In this document: piece by piece, positions 63,165 through 64,000 of the stretch
Layout: the number at the start of each line of letters is the position of its first letter
Position numbering within the stretch: position 1 is the stretch's first letter
DNA from: Tubulanus polymorphus
Taxonomy: Eukaryota; Nemertea; Palaeonemertea; Tubulaniformes; Tubulanidae
Length of the DNA: 64,000 nucleotides
NCBI RefSeq assembly: GCF_964204645.1
Contig: NC_134027.1
Span: 1,159,501-1,223,500, forward strand
Direction of reading: 5' to 3'
The notes under the pieces: model-generated
Database searches by the model: none
What the model saw: the letters and a program-made list of their open reading frames with translations, nothing else
What the model was told of the DNA's origin: nothing
Position numbers and translations under genes: made by a program

Positions 63165-63281
63165 AATGATATCATTTTCACAAAAAAACTGGTTTTATAG
63201 GCCGGCATTACCTTTAACTCGGGCCGGGTTAAAGGTAATGCCGGCCTATAAAACCAGTTTTTTTGTGAAAATGATATCATT
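63165..63281. repeat. 117-bp hairpin with 54-bp perfect arms
   Basis: Bases 63165-63218 are an exact reverse complement of 63228-63281, with a nine-base spacer (TCGGGCCGG). The outer 12 bases are themselves a palindrome (AATGATATCATT). No mismatch is seen across 54 pairs. Confidence 0.97.
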
Positions 63282-64000
63282 AATTCTAAAACCTTATTTT
63301 TAAAAATGTTTCAATTGTGTTATGGAATAAATGCATAATATTGACAAGAAAATAGTTTACATGAAGACAAACAGATGCAAATCACAAGACTCAGTTCTAT
63401 TAGTTAATTCTGAAATTGAGAATAAGTTAAATTCATTTTTCATTTCATTCGATCAACCCCTGATTTTTATTCTTAGTTCGTATGGATTTCATATTATTAT
63501 CCAATAACATCGTAATATAAACAGCGCTGATAAAATGTATACAGTTTGACACGTTAGGTTGAGGCTTATGATACAGTCAAGAAACGCCGTGTATGACACG
63601 TAGAAGTGGATCTACCGTCTATCGTCTTACACCAGTCACACTCACTCTCTCCGTCAGAGTTTGAGAGTTGAGATACGATACGCACTAGAACGAATTTTTG
63701 CCGTAGATAAAACCGTTAGAATTTGTCAAATACGCCGCTGCAATGTAAGAGCGTATCGCGAGAAAACACTTGTGAAAATAACAAATTGTAGCTATAGTCA
63801 AGTGGCATCAGTCTAATCTCTAAAGGTACATACTTCAAAATAGTGTTTACTTCAAGAATTCTTATCCCTGTTATTCAAAACGGGGGGCTTTAGGTGCGAC
63901 CGGTTGCTAAACAGCATTTTTCCTCTGACAAAGAAGAAAACAAAAATAATTTTTTGTTTTGAAAATTTGAATTATTTGGATTCGAACCCATATACCGTGC

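Larger units (their letters stand above)
61011..64000. other. Downstream non-coding region
   Basis: No gene supported. It is rich in small foldback elements (listed), with a poly-C run near 61520-61532. The last bases (about 63977-64000) contain TTCGAACCC, which on the minus strand reads as a pol III B box (GGGTTCGAATCC) and may be the edge of a tRNA or SINE cut by the window. Confidence 0.4.

Overview
The window looks like nuclear DNA of an animal. Coding exons are short, separated by GT-AG introns, and sit in a large expanse of AT-rich non-coding DNA full of tandem repeats and small inverted-repeat elements. There is no bacterial gene packing, ribosome-binding-site pattern or operon. I recognise one gene with certainty: an Iroquois-class (TALE) homeobox transcription factor on the + strand. 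Its protein resembles both insect ara/caup/mirr and vertebrate Irx, so it comes from a bilaterian. A lophotrochozoan such as a mollusc is plausible but not proven by anything seen here.

Layout. Bases 1-43049 lie upstream of the first coding exon and hold no gene I can support. They contain a CT-rich tract (4978-5440), a satellite of about 158 bp per unit (7225-8385), a 45-bp minisatellite followed by a 39-bp repeat array (20059-20730), a GAGGGA hexanucleotide array (35333-35559), trinucleotide runs, and many copies of short foldback elements with ends like GGGCCCAGTTTCAC or GGGGCCAGTTGC. One tRNA-like sequence (minus strand, about 32464-32529), two related retroelement-type 3' tails and one weak candidate exon (about 32138-32302, minus) are the only other items of note.

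The Iroquois gene occupies 43050-60308. I assemble six coding exons: 43050-43112, 50668-50895, 55921-56030, 57108-57457, 59140-59841 and 60223-60308. All phases agree and together they encode 512 residues. Exon 2 carries the cysteine-containing N-terminal motif shared with other Iroquois proteins, exon 3 the Tyr/Pro-rich linker, exon 4 the whole homeodomain and an acidic tail, exon 5 the Iro box ([11 protein letters not shown]) and a Gln-rich stretch, and exon 6 the short C-terminus. Introns 1 and 2 are large (7.6 and 5.0 kb). Intron 4 holds a 28-bp minisatellite.

Bases 60309-64000 are the 3' UTR and downstream DNA, with several foldback elements including a 54-bp perfect-arm hairpin (63165-63281). 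The long gene-free region beside an Iroquois gene fits the known tendency of these genes to lie in regulatory gene deserts; the enhancers themselves cannot be located from this one sequence. I found no novel multi-gene system. The points most worth a second look are the foldback families, the perfect hairpin, the possible hammerhead-like or Penelope-type remnants and the intron-5 retention isoform.
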